This document shows positions 21,031-32,500 of a stretch of 64,000 nt of DNA, in pieces. The position numbers and the translations under genes are program-made. Position 1 is the stretch's first letter. Each line of letters begins with the position of its first letter. The stretch spans positions 27,394,670 to 27,458,669 of the forward strand of contig CM043872.1 of the NCBI GenBank assembly GCA_023846275.1. The letters run 5' to 3'. Under the pieces are notes generated by a model that worked only from the letters and a program-made list of their open reading frames with translations, did no database searches and was not told the DNA's origin. The stretch is from Vanilla planifolia. Its lineage: Eukaryota > Streptophyta > Magnoliopsida > Asparagales > Orchidaceae.

Positions 21031-22776
21031 ATGCAAGGCGGGGAAGAGGAGTTGATGGTGAATAAGACCAAGAGGGGTTGCATAAGGACCACCAGGGGGA
21101 GCTGGAGAGTGCAGCGTGTGAAGAAGAATGGCGAGGTGTTCACCTCATGGCGGCGGCCGTCTAAGGAGGAGAGGCTGAAGAACAAGCTCAGGGAGAGGCG
21201 GCGTCGCGAGGTGACCTCAAGGATTTTCGCCGGGCTTAGGCAGCAGGGGAACTACCTGCTGCCGAAGCACCCCGACAAGAACGATGTGCTTAAAGCACTC
21301 TGTGAGGAGGCCGGCTACCTTGTGGACGAAGATGGCAACCTTTGCCGCAAGGTGATGCGCCTATTTAACTGCTTGCTGCAAGTGAACTTTCGTTTTGCCT
21401 CTAGTTTGAGCTTTTGTTAACCCAAATGGGAGCATATCTAGGGATGGCGTTGGTGTACTATAGCTCTTGTTTACTTGAACTGTTGTCTTTCTTGTTATAT
21501 CCTTGCTACTATTTGTATTCGAGATGTACCCCTCTTGTTCTTTTAACTCATTCCTACACAAACCAATATGATAAATTCAAGTATTGGGTATTTGGCGAGC
21601 TTAACATTTTTTATATACAATCTTTATTTTCTTAAGATTCAAATTTTTATATTGATTTTTGTGTCTGGCAAATGTGCGAGAAGTCGATAGAGATCATAGG
21701 ACAAACATTGCTATATTAAACTCAGCCCATTTTAGATTGGATTTTGAGATCTATGCTTATCCAATTGAGGACACAATAAATAGATTAGATATATATGAAT
21801 ATTATTCATCATTCTTAAACTTATCAATCATTGATTATTTTTTTTATCAAAATTATTTATCAATAAACCAACATATTTTTTATATATCAAATACTATAAA
21901 TATTTCATGGTATTATATATGGTTATTGATGGAAGTGATCTTTTTATGAGAAAAATTTTTCTTTTTGAATTCTAATACTTGTCATTCATTCATTGATGAA
22001 GAGTCATTCATTTCAAATCAACAACACATCTAGAAATAGTGGTGAAAAATTATAGATTTATTTTGTTTAAAGTACTATCTTTCACATCTCATGTTTGTTA
22101 TTTCTTGTATTAGAGACGTATGCTTTTCTCATAAATACTTTCTCACACAATTCATGAGTGTTTCTATTCATATCAAATTTATCTAATAAATTCAAATATT
22201 GAGTGAATATAGATTGTATCAAATAAAAATAGTAATTTTTATTAGCTCATCTAGTAGGCAAATGGTTGACATCCATGAAAGGTTATAACAACACTTATCA
22301 ATCCATTAAGAGGTAAAGAATCGGATTAGATAGATGTGAATGCAAATTATCACCGCAAAACTTTCCAATTATTAATCATTCTTTTCCTCACTTTTTCACT
22401 TACCAACATAATAACATAAAAAAGTATTGCCTATGTTTTATGCTGTTATACATGTCTATAGAGCTAAGGGCTTCTTTATAAGGAGACCTTTTCCTCTTTA
22501 AGATTCCAACGCTTCTCCATCCATTCATTCAAAAAAGCCACATTCCGTTAGCTTTTTTCCCCCTACATTATTCGATGCATTATTTTATTCTTCTCGTGAT
22601 CTTAAAGTTTGATTCTGAAAAGATGCTTTTACTGTTTCCTGAATATAAAACAGAAACTGGCCGGGGGACCGAGCTGTGCTACATACTCAGAGGAAGGCAA
22701 CAAGGAAGCCGGAGAAGGCAAAGGCTTCAAGAAAGAAGAGCTCTCGCTTGAACTAACCCTTTCCATCACACTATAG
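21031..22776 (+). CDS. Short BES1/BZR1-family transcription factor with C-terminal EAR motif, 2 exons
   Basis: Exon 1 (21031-21351) encodes 107 residues and exon 2 (22654-22776) 40 residues plus stop; both junctions are phase 0 (AAG|GTGATG and AAAACAG|AAA). Residues 46-107 match the BES1/BZR1 DNA-binding domain: LRERRRRE (53-60), [20 protein letters not shown] (64-83), [11 protein letters not shown] and the closing CRK. The domain ends exactly where BES1-type genes usually carry an intron. Exon 2 is charged ([13 protein letters not shown]) and ends in [13 protein letters not shown], with an LxLxL repressor motif at 137-143 like that near the BZR1 C-terminus. Family members of about 300 residues have a long Ser-rich BIN2-phosphorylated middle; none is visible. 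Exon 2 is inferred from phase and motif. Without splicing, exon 1 would read into a different tail ending at 21420. A start at Met9 is also possible. Confidence 0.78.
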
Positions 22777-25700
22777 ACTATGGAGTACAACAAAGACCCA
22801 ATAACTTAAAGTGGCTTATGGTTGAAGGAGTATCTGTCTTCTAAAGAAGAGGGCAATCCATGAAAGAGATGTGTGCATGGCTGTGTTTGCCAGACGAGGA
22901 TCCAACGGCTTCCATGTAATTAAAGACTTGATTTGGTGAAGTATTTTGAATTTCTTTATTTTATATTATAAAATAAAGAAATATTTAGTGGTTTAGTTGT
23001 CTTGTTATATTTATATTTATTCATGAAAAATAATCTCTCTTTACAAAGCATGATATGTCTTTTACGATGAAAAAATCTTTGACATGAAAAATGGTATCTC
23101 TTATTTTTGTATTATTTTTATCAAATAAATATGTCTTCAAATAAAGTATTAACAATAAATTTCATCTATGCTACGATGAATTATTCATGTGAGAATTAAA
23201 GACTAGTTGAACAAATCATAAAATTTAGTAAATTTATTTTTTTTATTATGGGATAAGTTAATAAAGTTCTTGAATGCCCTCACAAAAAGAAACTAACTAG
23301 AGTAGATTGATGCTTGTTATGCACTTCTCTTAGGTATTGATTTCTTAAAAGGGAACACATGATTGACAAAGGATCGTCAACAATAAGAGGAAAAGTAAAT
23401 TCAATAATTTTTAGAGCTTTTGAGAGAAGTAACTATTAAAGAAAAGTAATACAAATAATAAGACATTAAAGGTATGTTTGTTTAAGAATTTCAAATGTAT
23501 TGTGTCGACTTTAATAATTTAAGAATTTTTGTTTTTGTCATTACCTTAAACAAGATTATTAATTCATCTAAAATTTATCAAATATAATGATAATGATATT
23601 TAGATTTGGAGAGCTTAAGTGTCTTTTGTTGGGACTAACTTATATATATATATGTGATATGGTGTTTCTATCATCTTTTTTTTTTTGTTTTTGGTGTCAC
23701 ATTGTCTTTTTCTTTTTTTAATTAGTTTTTTAAAATCATTTTTATCAACTAAATCAAAATAAAATCATTTAAAACCCTATGATATTCTCAATTTTGAAAA
23801 TCATTTAGAAAAAATAACATAAATTATATAAAAATCTATCATTTGAAAATCCCAAAGGGAGCAAATTATAAAACCTTTCATATTCTTTCAAACGTTAGTT
23901 TCTAAAATCATAATAAAGATACTAAACTAAAAATACGCTAAATAATGCTCGACTATAATATGTCCAAACTATTGACATGTAAAAAGAACATTCACGACAA
24001 CTTCTATATCATAAAAGAAATATAAGAACTACAAAACAAGGGGTTTCATGAAACATTGCTCTTATTGCTTTTAAGAAGTATTATGTTATGCATCACCTTG
24101 ATTTAAAATATTAGATCATAAAATTGGTTAAGCTAATTGTTATTGACTTGATGACAAATTAGCGTAACATGAATATAAAATAATCAATTTTTAAGTCAAG
24201 TTACATGCTATGCAATTATAATAAAAATTTTTATTATCTTTTCTTTTAATTTCATTTTTAAAAAATCATTATTCACTTTTAAGGAATATTGTGAATTTTT
24301 TTAGCTTTATTCTGCATGTTTTTCACATTTAATTTGCTTACTTTTTTAAGAGGATAAGTCTTTGTGCATACCCTAGAAGTCACGCTATTGTTTGGAAAAC
24401 AAGTGAGAAAGCAAAAGAGCAAGGAGAAGAGGAGCGAGCTTGAAGGATGAAGGAAAACTTTTCAACTTTCAAATTTTGAACTCTTGCACTGCTTCAATGA
24501 GATTAGAAAGGCAAAATGAGAAGCTCAAAGGAAAGAATAAAATTTTTTTTTTTAAATTGTAAAAATGATATTTCAAGGTAATGTCTCACAAATGTTTATC
24601 TCTATAAAGCACATATTGATAGTTTGGATGAGTAAAGAAATAGATTTTAAAGATTTGAATTATCACTATGAGGGAAGGAGATTGCCATCTTTTTGGTTGT
24701 ATAGATCATAACAAAAGGTTGTTCATATCATCTAATACAAGCCTACAGTGCAAGCTGACAAGAGGCTTATTATTAGATGATTACGATCAATGTAGTGATT
24801 GTACGAGCTTGACTCACATATTTGATAGTACGATGGACATATATTATTACTCAAGATCATTTTCTTAATCATTGGTTAAAATGATAAAGTAGATAGATCA
24901 TATTAGTATGATGTCCTTATTATGTAGTATGGTGGTAAAAAAAATAATTGTTGCATAGATCCTAAATTATACTCGTACTACTATATTATCAGATGATTAT
25001 GATCAAGGTTATTTTATTATATAATTATATTATCTATTGTGTAAGTGCAAAAGGAGAAACAAACAAATACTATGAGAGGCATAGCATTGTGCATTAAATG
25101 ATGGATTAAACAAGCTTGAAATATGTGTTGGCCTTGTATAATACGTTTTCTAATAGCTTAACAAAGATCGATCATCCGATTCATTATTCAACTAGCATTA
25201 GGCATGAATTGTATAGCATTATATGAGATATCATATTATATGATATAAAACCATGAATATAACTAAAGTACATATTATAAAATATAAAAAATATATAAAT
25301 ATCTTAAGACTATAACATCTTATATAAACAATATGATCAATTTATCTGTAGAACAATTCGTCCTTATACCCCTCTATCCAAAAACTTGTTAAGACATCCT
25401 CATTATCTAATGATTTCTCTTTTAGGATATCAATCGACTATTATTCCCTACTATTTTTGGTCTCAAGCATTATTGACCCATCAACTTCCACTTGGTTTAT
25501 CATCAAAACATAGCAAACCAATAGGGAGTACTACTTTGATACCAATGATGATATCATATCACATTATGTTGAGATATTATTTTATTGGGTTGTTGTCCCA
25601 ACTCAAGTGAGTTTTGTCTTTAAAATGCATCTCAACATCTTAAAGTAAAAACATCTTATATAAATACAAGAATCAATCATTTAGTAATTAATGTGGGATG

Positions 25701-28130
25701 ACTGATCCCTTAACCTCTCGACTTAAAAGCATATTAAGACTTACTGTTTATTTAATGATTTATCTTTTAGGATATCACTCAATGTTCACTCTCCACCCTC
25801 TATGGACCTAGATATTACATATTAAATCCTTTTTAGCTCGCAATTCTATGCTCGTCACATAATTTTTTGTATTGAAATTTTTTTATTAAGTTTATTATTT
25901 TAATTTAATAATTTTTTTAGCTTTATTTAACATTTTTTAAAATAATTTTAAAAAATGTTTTAACTTACAAATAAATCCTTATTAACTTTTAAACCTCTAT
26001 TTTAATACTTAAAAGTTTGAGTTTTACCAACTTAATGTCATTGGCTTCAAAATAATTTGTACACTTAGTTTCTTAATCTATTTCATATTTAAGGTTTCAT
26101 CTCCAAAAAATTGGTTTACCCTTCCTTATTAGTGATGAAAATTGCCTTAAAATCAACATCAAATAAAGGAGACTTTTTGTAATCCATCCCTAATATTCAT
26201 AATCATTACTATCATCATCAACTAATTCACATTAGCTTCTTGCAATATTAATTTCAATATTTGTTCATTGAGCTCTCAGATTTATAATCTGAACACCATC
26301 ATCAGGACATGATGCATCACACTTAAATAATATTTGATCCAATCATAAGTGGGATTACTAAGCTAATATAGACATAAACTTAAATGCTAGAAATTTATCA
26401 GAGTTTTTTATGATAAAAAAGTTAACAATAATTGAGCTTGCCAAACTCTACATAAAGAATATTATGCCTACAATATTATTTATAAGCTACATTTTAATTT
26501 TCATCCTTATTTCTTATTGCCAATAAGGTGAACGTGTTAACCTTAAAAATGACAAATAATAGCAACTATGAGTCAATTATTAAATTAATAGAAAAATATA
26601 AGTCAAAATTATATAAAAAATAAAAAAAATTGAATATGTTAATGTAATAAAACATGATAAGAACTATACAGCAAATAATTCATGACATATTATGAAATTG
26701 TACTTAATTATTTTTTTAGTAATCTTATACATGGGCTTGATTTCTCATTCAATCAAAGTCACATCAAGTTGCTTATAGTTAGGGCCAAAGCGATCACCAC
26801 GAAGGATTGTTACCTTATATAGGGTATGTAAACCAATAAAAACTATTGGTGGATGTCATAGCTTTCAAATTGCATAAGAACAAACTTGAGTTGAATAATT
26901 TATGAACATAGACATAGATAATACTTTTTTTGATCTTTTTCTTCAATAGTAATGTAATGCCATCGCTACACATATTTATCATGCTTGTTGTATTTTTACA
27001 CATACTTTATAACAACAATATCTAATTAAGTAAGAATTAACACAATAATAATTTTGAACCAATAATGACTTGATGATATTAAGACTATTGTCACTTACTA
27101 AATTATCTTGCAATGTTATTAAAGGAGATTATAGTTTTTATATAAACATATTATAATTTTGAGATATTAAGATATTTTTTGAATACTCAACCTACTTAGA
27201 TCCAATGAGACAAAACAATGACATATATGTCAACTCTTCTAAATGACTTTATTGCATTATATTATACATGGTTGCATATCTTGTAGAGGCTCTTGGAATG
27301 CTCATGTCTTTTGCCTAATAATTTAATGCTCTCCTTATTCATTATTTGTTTATTAAGAGGTTTCTTTTTGTGCCATTTGATTTGATTGTCTATTATACTC
27401 TTAAGATTATTTTAATAAGGAATAGCCATCAATTTTGTTCCTTAGTTTCACAATTTTCATAGCTATAACTATTACTCAAGAGTTTACACTTTCATGAACA
27501 TAAGTAATTGGAAATTTGATCGATGCCTATTCTCCAATTTGAAAGATAAATAGCTCAATCTCCTCGTCTTTACTCAATGAAGACAAGTTCCTAATTGTGA
27601 TTGTGATCATGTTATTTCACATATGACGAACACACAATTATAGATTCCATAAGAATTCAATTCCTTCTCCTTTCTGCAATAATATAAACTCTTTAATTTT
27701 GTCGTCCCTTCTTAACTTTTACCTTATCTCAAAAGTTTAGGTCATCGTTAAACTATTTATCTCGTATTAAACTTTCTTCTTAGCTTGATTCTCTTTTATC
27801 TTTGACAAATATGATCAATTTTGATAGCTCAATAACAAAAATTTTAGATGTTGTTGGCATCAAAGTTATCATTATGTTCACATCATCAAGACTCTTCTAA
27901 GTACAAGGAGGTAGATATGTCATCTTGATCGTAAAAATAAGAAGCATACTTGTTTAATGTTTAGATTATTATAAATCAATGAAAAAGATCTGTCATGCAT
28001 GTATCAGTATCGTTTATTACGAAATGACATGCATGATAAATATCACATAAGATTATATTACGTAACACATTTTTTTCTTTTTTATATTTTAGCCACTTTA
28101 ATAAAATAGCCACACTTTGTCAAGTATTCG
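22777..28130. other. Gene-poor AT-rich intergenic region
   Basis: About 5.3 kb of AT-rich DNA. No coding similarity was recognised on either strand. Only a pair of related segments near 25.3 and 25.7 kb stands out. Some text between 26.7 and 27.9 kb is slightly less AT-rich and may be an old transposon, but I cannot name it. Confidence 0.5.
25314..25780. repeat. Two diverged copies of a ~120-bp segment
   Basis: Segments at about 25314-25430 and 25650-25775 share ACATCTTATATAAA, a CTTATACC/CCTTAACC-CTCT block, TTAAGAC and ATCTTTTAGGATATC-type wording in the same order. The arrangement suggests a duplicated terminal part of a degraded element. Confidence 0.5.
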
Positions 28131-29553
28131 TTGGTGGTGTACTTTTGCTTTGAGTACCATTTAGAAATGAAAAAATCATGCGCAACGACTATTGTAGCCC
28201 CTTTTTTGATATTGGCAAGGCGTTTCCGTAATCGATGTTCGCGTGCGGAAGCCTTCGTTTTCCATTCCATGTTCTATTATGCGACCATTCTTCCCATCAT
28301 CGTTCAACCTGACCTTACACGGCATCCGAACCGTCCGGCTTAATTATCGTAAACGGATTTATCGCATATTATCGTGAAATTAGCACCTTTCACCTTTATC
28401 CAGGCCAAGCCTCTATCCAGTTCCTTTGAACCACCGCGGGATTCTCGATAGGTCGACACGTGGCTATCATCGGCTGCTTGGCAACTTGGGAGCTGAACAG
28501 ATGATCGGGCCCGCGCCATCCCCCCGGTATGTTTTACCTCATTTGTGCTTCCTTGCCGCTTTAGTCTTCATTCATTCATAGTTGCTTTCTCCTCTCTATT
28601 GCTTGCCTCGTCTGCTAAACCCTAGGAAGGGGCAGGATTGCGTGTGTATTCATGTCAGGGCTCCGCACCGTCGATGAATTGATCTTTTGGTATTACTTTA
28701 GTGTCCTGCTAAGCACATCATAGTTGCGAATTGTTGATCGCTTCTTCGTTCCCGGAATTGGTGCCTCTTTTAGTTTCAACGCTTTTCATCTTTTACTAGG
28801 TGATTATAGGTCCTCCCTTTGAGCGATTTTCGTGTCTGATCACCGCGGAGCTGTCTGCGGTGACCTTTGTTACTATTTGAAGTTCGAGGTACTCCTGTGC
28901 TGATTTCTAAGGGTGATTGCGCGTCGATATTTTTCGCAGTGCACTTTATTGGTACTGCTTCTTTAGAGGTCTGTTTTACTGGGAAAAGGCACCTTGCAAT
29001 CTGGGACGAAGTTATTAAAAGGATATATGTTGGCGCCTTTTTTTTTTTTTTGGTCTTTTTCTTACGTATTCCTTCGGCGGTAGCTATTATTCTTTGTGTC
29101 GGGCATTTGGGGCTCGTGCAGTCTGTATGGGATGACTAGATTGTGTAGAAGTTTTTATACTTCTAAAATTTTTTATGATCGTAGTCATGACTTGTTTGTT
29201 TACCATGAGACCGTAATTGATAGGCATTGTTTTTTTTTTTTTAATTTTGGTCTCTGTCCCAAATCGGAGTCAAGTTCGCTGCAATATTTCATCTGTTCGT
29301 TCGTGTTAAGTTGGGTGGTAAAAGTTTCAAGAAAAACATGGAAGCTTTTAATGCAATGTTGCGATACTCATTCTCTTTAAAGTGTGGTAGGATTTATTTT
29401 GTGTGCTTCACTAGCATCCAGCATTTAATATTAAATTATAAACTTAATATACGATTAAACCATCCGGTTATGCACTTTTGGCTATTTACTCGATGGAAAC
29501 TTGGGAATCGCAGATGGTTGCCCTGTATTGGAATTTACGTTGTATTGATTACA
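28131..29553 (+). promoter_or_regulatory. Promoter and probable spliced 5' leader of the LRR gene
   Basis: Composition becomes GC-richer from about 28200 to 28650, as expected around a plant transcription start. An ABRE-type G-box ACACGTGGC lies at 28456-28464 and a telo-box AAACCCTAG at 28617-28625. Sequence from about 28650 to 29510 is T-rich and intron-like, with a good acceptor ATCGCAG ending at 29513, so a 5' UTR intron is likely. The exact transcription start is not determinable from sequence alone. Confidence 0.45.
28456..28464 (+). promoter_or_regulatory. ABRE/G-box (ACACGTGGC)
   Basis: Exact match to the ABA-responsive element consensus (bZIP/ABF binding), placed roughly 1.1 kb before the LRR start codon and close to the likely transcription start region. 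Function is inferred from the motif only. Confidence 0.45.
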
Positions 29554-29594
29554 ATGGGAGGAGCATGCTCAAGGAAAAGAGGCAACTTTGTTGA
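29493..29594 (+). CDS. Upstream ORF (33 codons) overlapping the LRR gene start
   Basis: An ATG at 29493 opens a reading frame of 33 codons that ends with TGA at 29592-29594, passing the main ATG at 29554 in another frame. A second in-frame ATG at 29514 lies directly after a possible splice acceptor, so the uORF could begin in either a spliced or unspliced leader. If present in the mRNA, an overlapping uORF would be expected to lower translation of the main ORF. I know of no named peptide family for it, and it may be chance. Confidence 0.3.
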   Translation: METWESQMVALYWNLRCIDYNGRSMLKEKRQLC

Positions 29595-32500
29595 CAGCGG
29601 GGATTCAAGGAGGGGGGGATCTCCAAGGTTCTCGAAGGCTGGTAGTTCAAAATGGCTTTTGTTTTCTCTTTCACGATGTGGTTCGACATCTTCACAAAGA
29701 GGACAGAAGAAGTGCCCAAGTCTCATGGAGCTATGTGTTACCAAGATTCGAGAGGTTAAGAGTGATTAGTAATTTGACCTTTTTAGTTGCTTTCTGCAAC
29801 ATTTTTTGTTTTTTTTTTTCTTGATAACTCAGTTTGTTTTGTTACAGCTGCGTTCCAACACCTTTCTTATTTTTTAACAGGATATAGCAAAGTACAGTAG
29901 CTTCTCTATGCTCCCAAGGGACATCAGCCAGCAAATTTTCAATGAATTGGTGAAATCTTATTGCCTTACTGATGTATCACTTGATGCCTTTCGTGACTGT
30001 GCTCTACAGGTATTTCATTCGTATAGGGAGTTGTGATTTAGTTTACGATACTAAGTTTAGGTTTAATATAATTATTATCTATGGCTTCCCTATAATAGCT
30101 GGGGCATGAACATATGGTAGATATAGGAATGGAGTGATTTTTAAAGTCGTGGCCTTGTCCAAGAATGCAGACATCTTATCTTTTATAGTTGTTGCAGTTT
30201 AAAGTACGGTTAGCTGTTGTATTTTCATCGCTAATGATCATTGAAAAAAACAAAAAAAAAAAATTGTTGTTAACAGAGCAAATGAAAAAGGGTACGAATA
30301 AGTGTCATGTATGATAACAAATTGTACTTTAGTTATGTATTATTTTTCAAGATAAATGGCATTATTGACTACCTAAATTTTGAACAATCACAGTTGTTTT
30401 GACTTCCATATGCTCATGTCATTTTTGGATAGCATCAGTTGTAGGCAAAGGATTTTCCTATAGTAGGTGATGGATATTAAGATAAGATAAAATCAAATAA
30501 ATTTAGTTTAATGATCAACATTTTTGATCCAATTGTATTATGCTTGAAATCAACCGATCAGTATATAATTATTGAAATATATCAAACTGTAGCAGCGTGT
30601 CATTTTCTAGGCAAATTTGTATTCTTTTATTGACCTTCAACAGCGTCACTGCAGATTTTAATAAACTTAGATCCATATTCAAAGTCTATCAAACAATTTC
30701 ACTGGCAGCAAGAATATTTAATAGAAGTTGTCGACATTGTTTTTGAGATATTATTTGGAAGTTACATGCCCTTCTGCTTTTGATGTTTTCATATGCATGT
30801 TTTTTTAGTTGTTTGGTAGAGTAGCTGGATTTAAACTGGCCTATTCTATGGAGTTCTGGATATGAAATCTATTTTTGTTTTACTTGTTGATGTACTTATT
30901 ACCAAATATTAAATAAAATGTCATTATTGTTCTAGTAGTTGCAAATTTTTAGGCCTTCAAACTAATATTGATTCTTTGTGCTTTAGTATGCTGTTTACTT
31001 CTTTTATGATCAAGGTTTCTAAGAGTCTATGACTTGAATAATGCATGCTATGTGTGTATGCTTTTCTTTGTCCATTGTATTTTGTGTTCTATGAAACTCC
31101 TTTTTGATAAATGTCTTATGTTATCTTCTTCCTATCGTTTATCAGGATATGCTTTTGGGAGAATATCCTGGCGTAAAAGATGGCTGGATGCCTGTTATCT
31201 CTTCTCAAGGGTCATCATTGTTGTCACTTGATATATCCTGTTCTGATGTGACGGACGCAGGATTTCTTTATCTCAAGGAATGTCCAAATGTCCAGTTATT
31301 AAATTTAAATTACTGTGATCAAATCTCAGATCATAGCCTAGATTCATTGTCTGGTAAATTTATGCCACACTAGTTTGCCCATTGTTTTGTAGTAGATTTC
31401 AATTTATTTCTCAGGAAACAATATACTGATTTTGTTTTGCTTGCGTGCCTATGAACTTATTGCAATTATATAAATTTACCCTTCCCAAGTTACTGCTGCG
31501 AGTGTACTGCCTATATGTTATATGCTTCTCTTCTTTATTGGGTTTTCATTGTTTTGATCAAGTTATTTAGAGTTTGGTCTGGACTGTTTCTTAGGTTGGC
31601 TTCTGATATGGTAGGGTTCACCAATATTGACTTGCAAAGGACCGCTACTAAAGTTAGATCACTCATTTAGATCATTTAGCTTGTTTAGATCTTATTATTG
31701 ACATCTTTAACATTCTGGATATGAGATTTAAAGTAATAAAATCTTTTATTCTTTAATAATATTGTTGCTCTTGAATAATGCCATTGCTACCTCTTTTATC
31801 TTCAATTCCTTTGAAGGTATTTTTTAAACTAAATCGTATACATTTTCTAAAGAATAAATTACAAGTGAAGACCTTTTTTGCCTTAAAAGTTTTTCTACTA
31901 AACCTCTAAAAAAGTGAATGGACTCTATAATCAATCGTTGTGACTTAAATTTGGAACAAAATTGTTTCATTTTACAATTTTGTGTTGAAGCACTCTTTCT
32001 ATGGATGACTCATTCTTCTATAATTAGAGCAATTTTAATGCCCCTTTTTCTCTTGCAAATAGTCGCTAAACGACTTTTGCTTTGCTCATTTAACAACAAA
32101 TTATTTCTTAGTTTTTCATGATAACGCTTTAATAGTTTAGTAAGTTTAGAGATACTTTATTCTCTCATAAGTTTTCACTTATCTATAGGATTTGCATATA
32201 AGGTTGTATTTTCTTTTCACACAGTCATCAAAATTTATTTAATTTGATTTTATTAATATTTTTTTGGAAGGGAATTTTATTTTGATCGCCTAAGCTCTCT
32301 TAAATAAGAATTATCTTGTCTTCTTTTTTTCCTTAAACAAGATTGAATAAAGATTCCAAGTTTTTTATTTTAATAACATTTTCTATTCTTTGGCTCAAGT
32401 TAATTTGACCATAATTTTTTTTTTGCTTATTTGGATACTAATGTATTGTTACTCTTCACAAGTATTATTTTATAGTCTTTGTTATGTGTCTTTTATTTTT

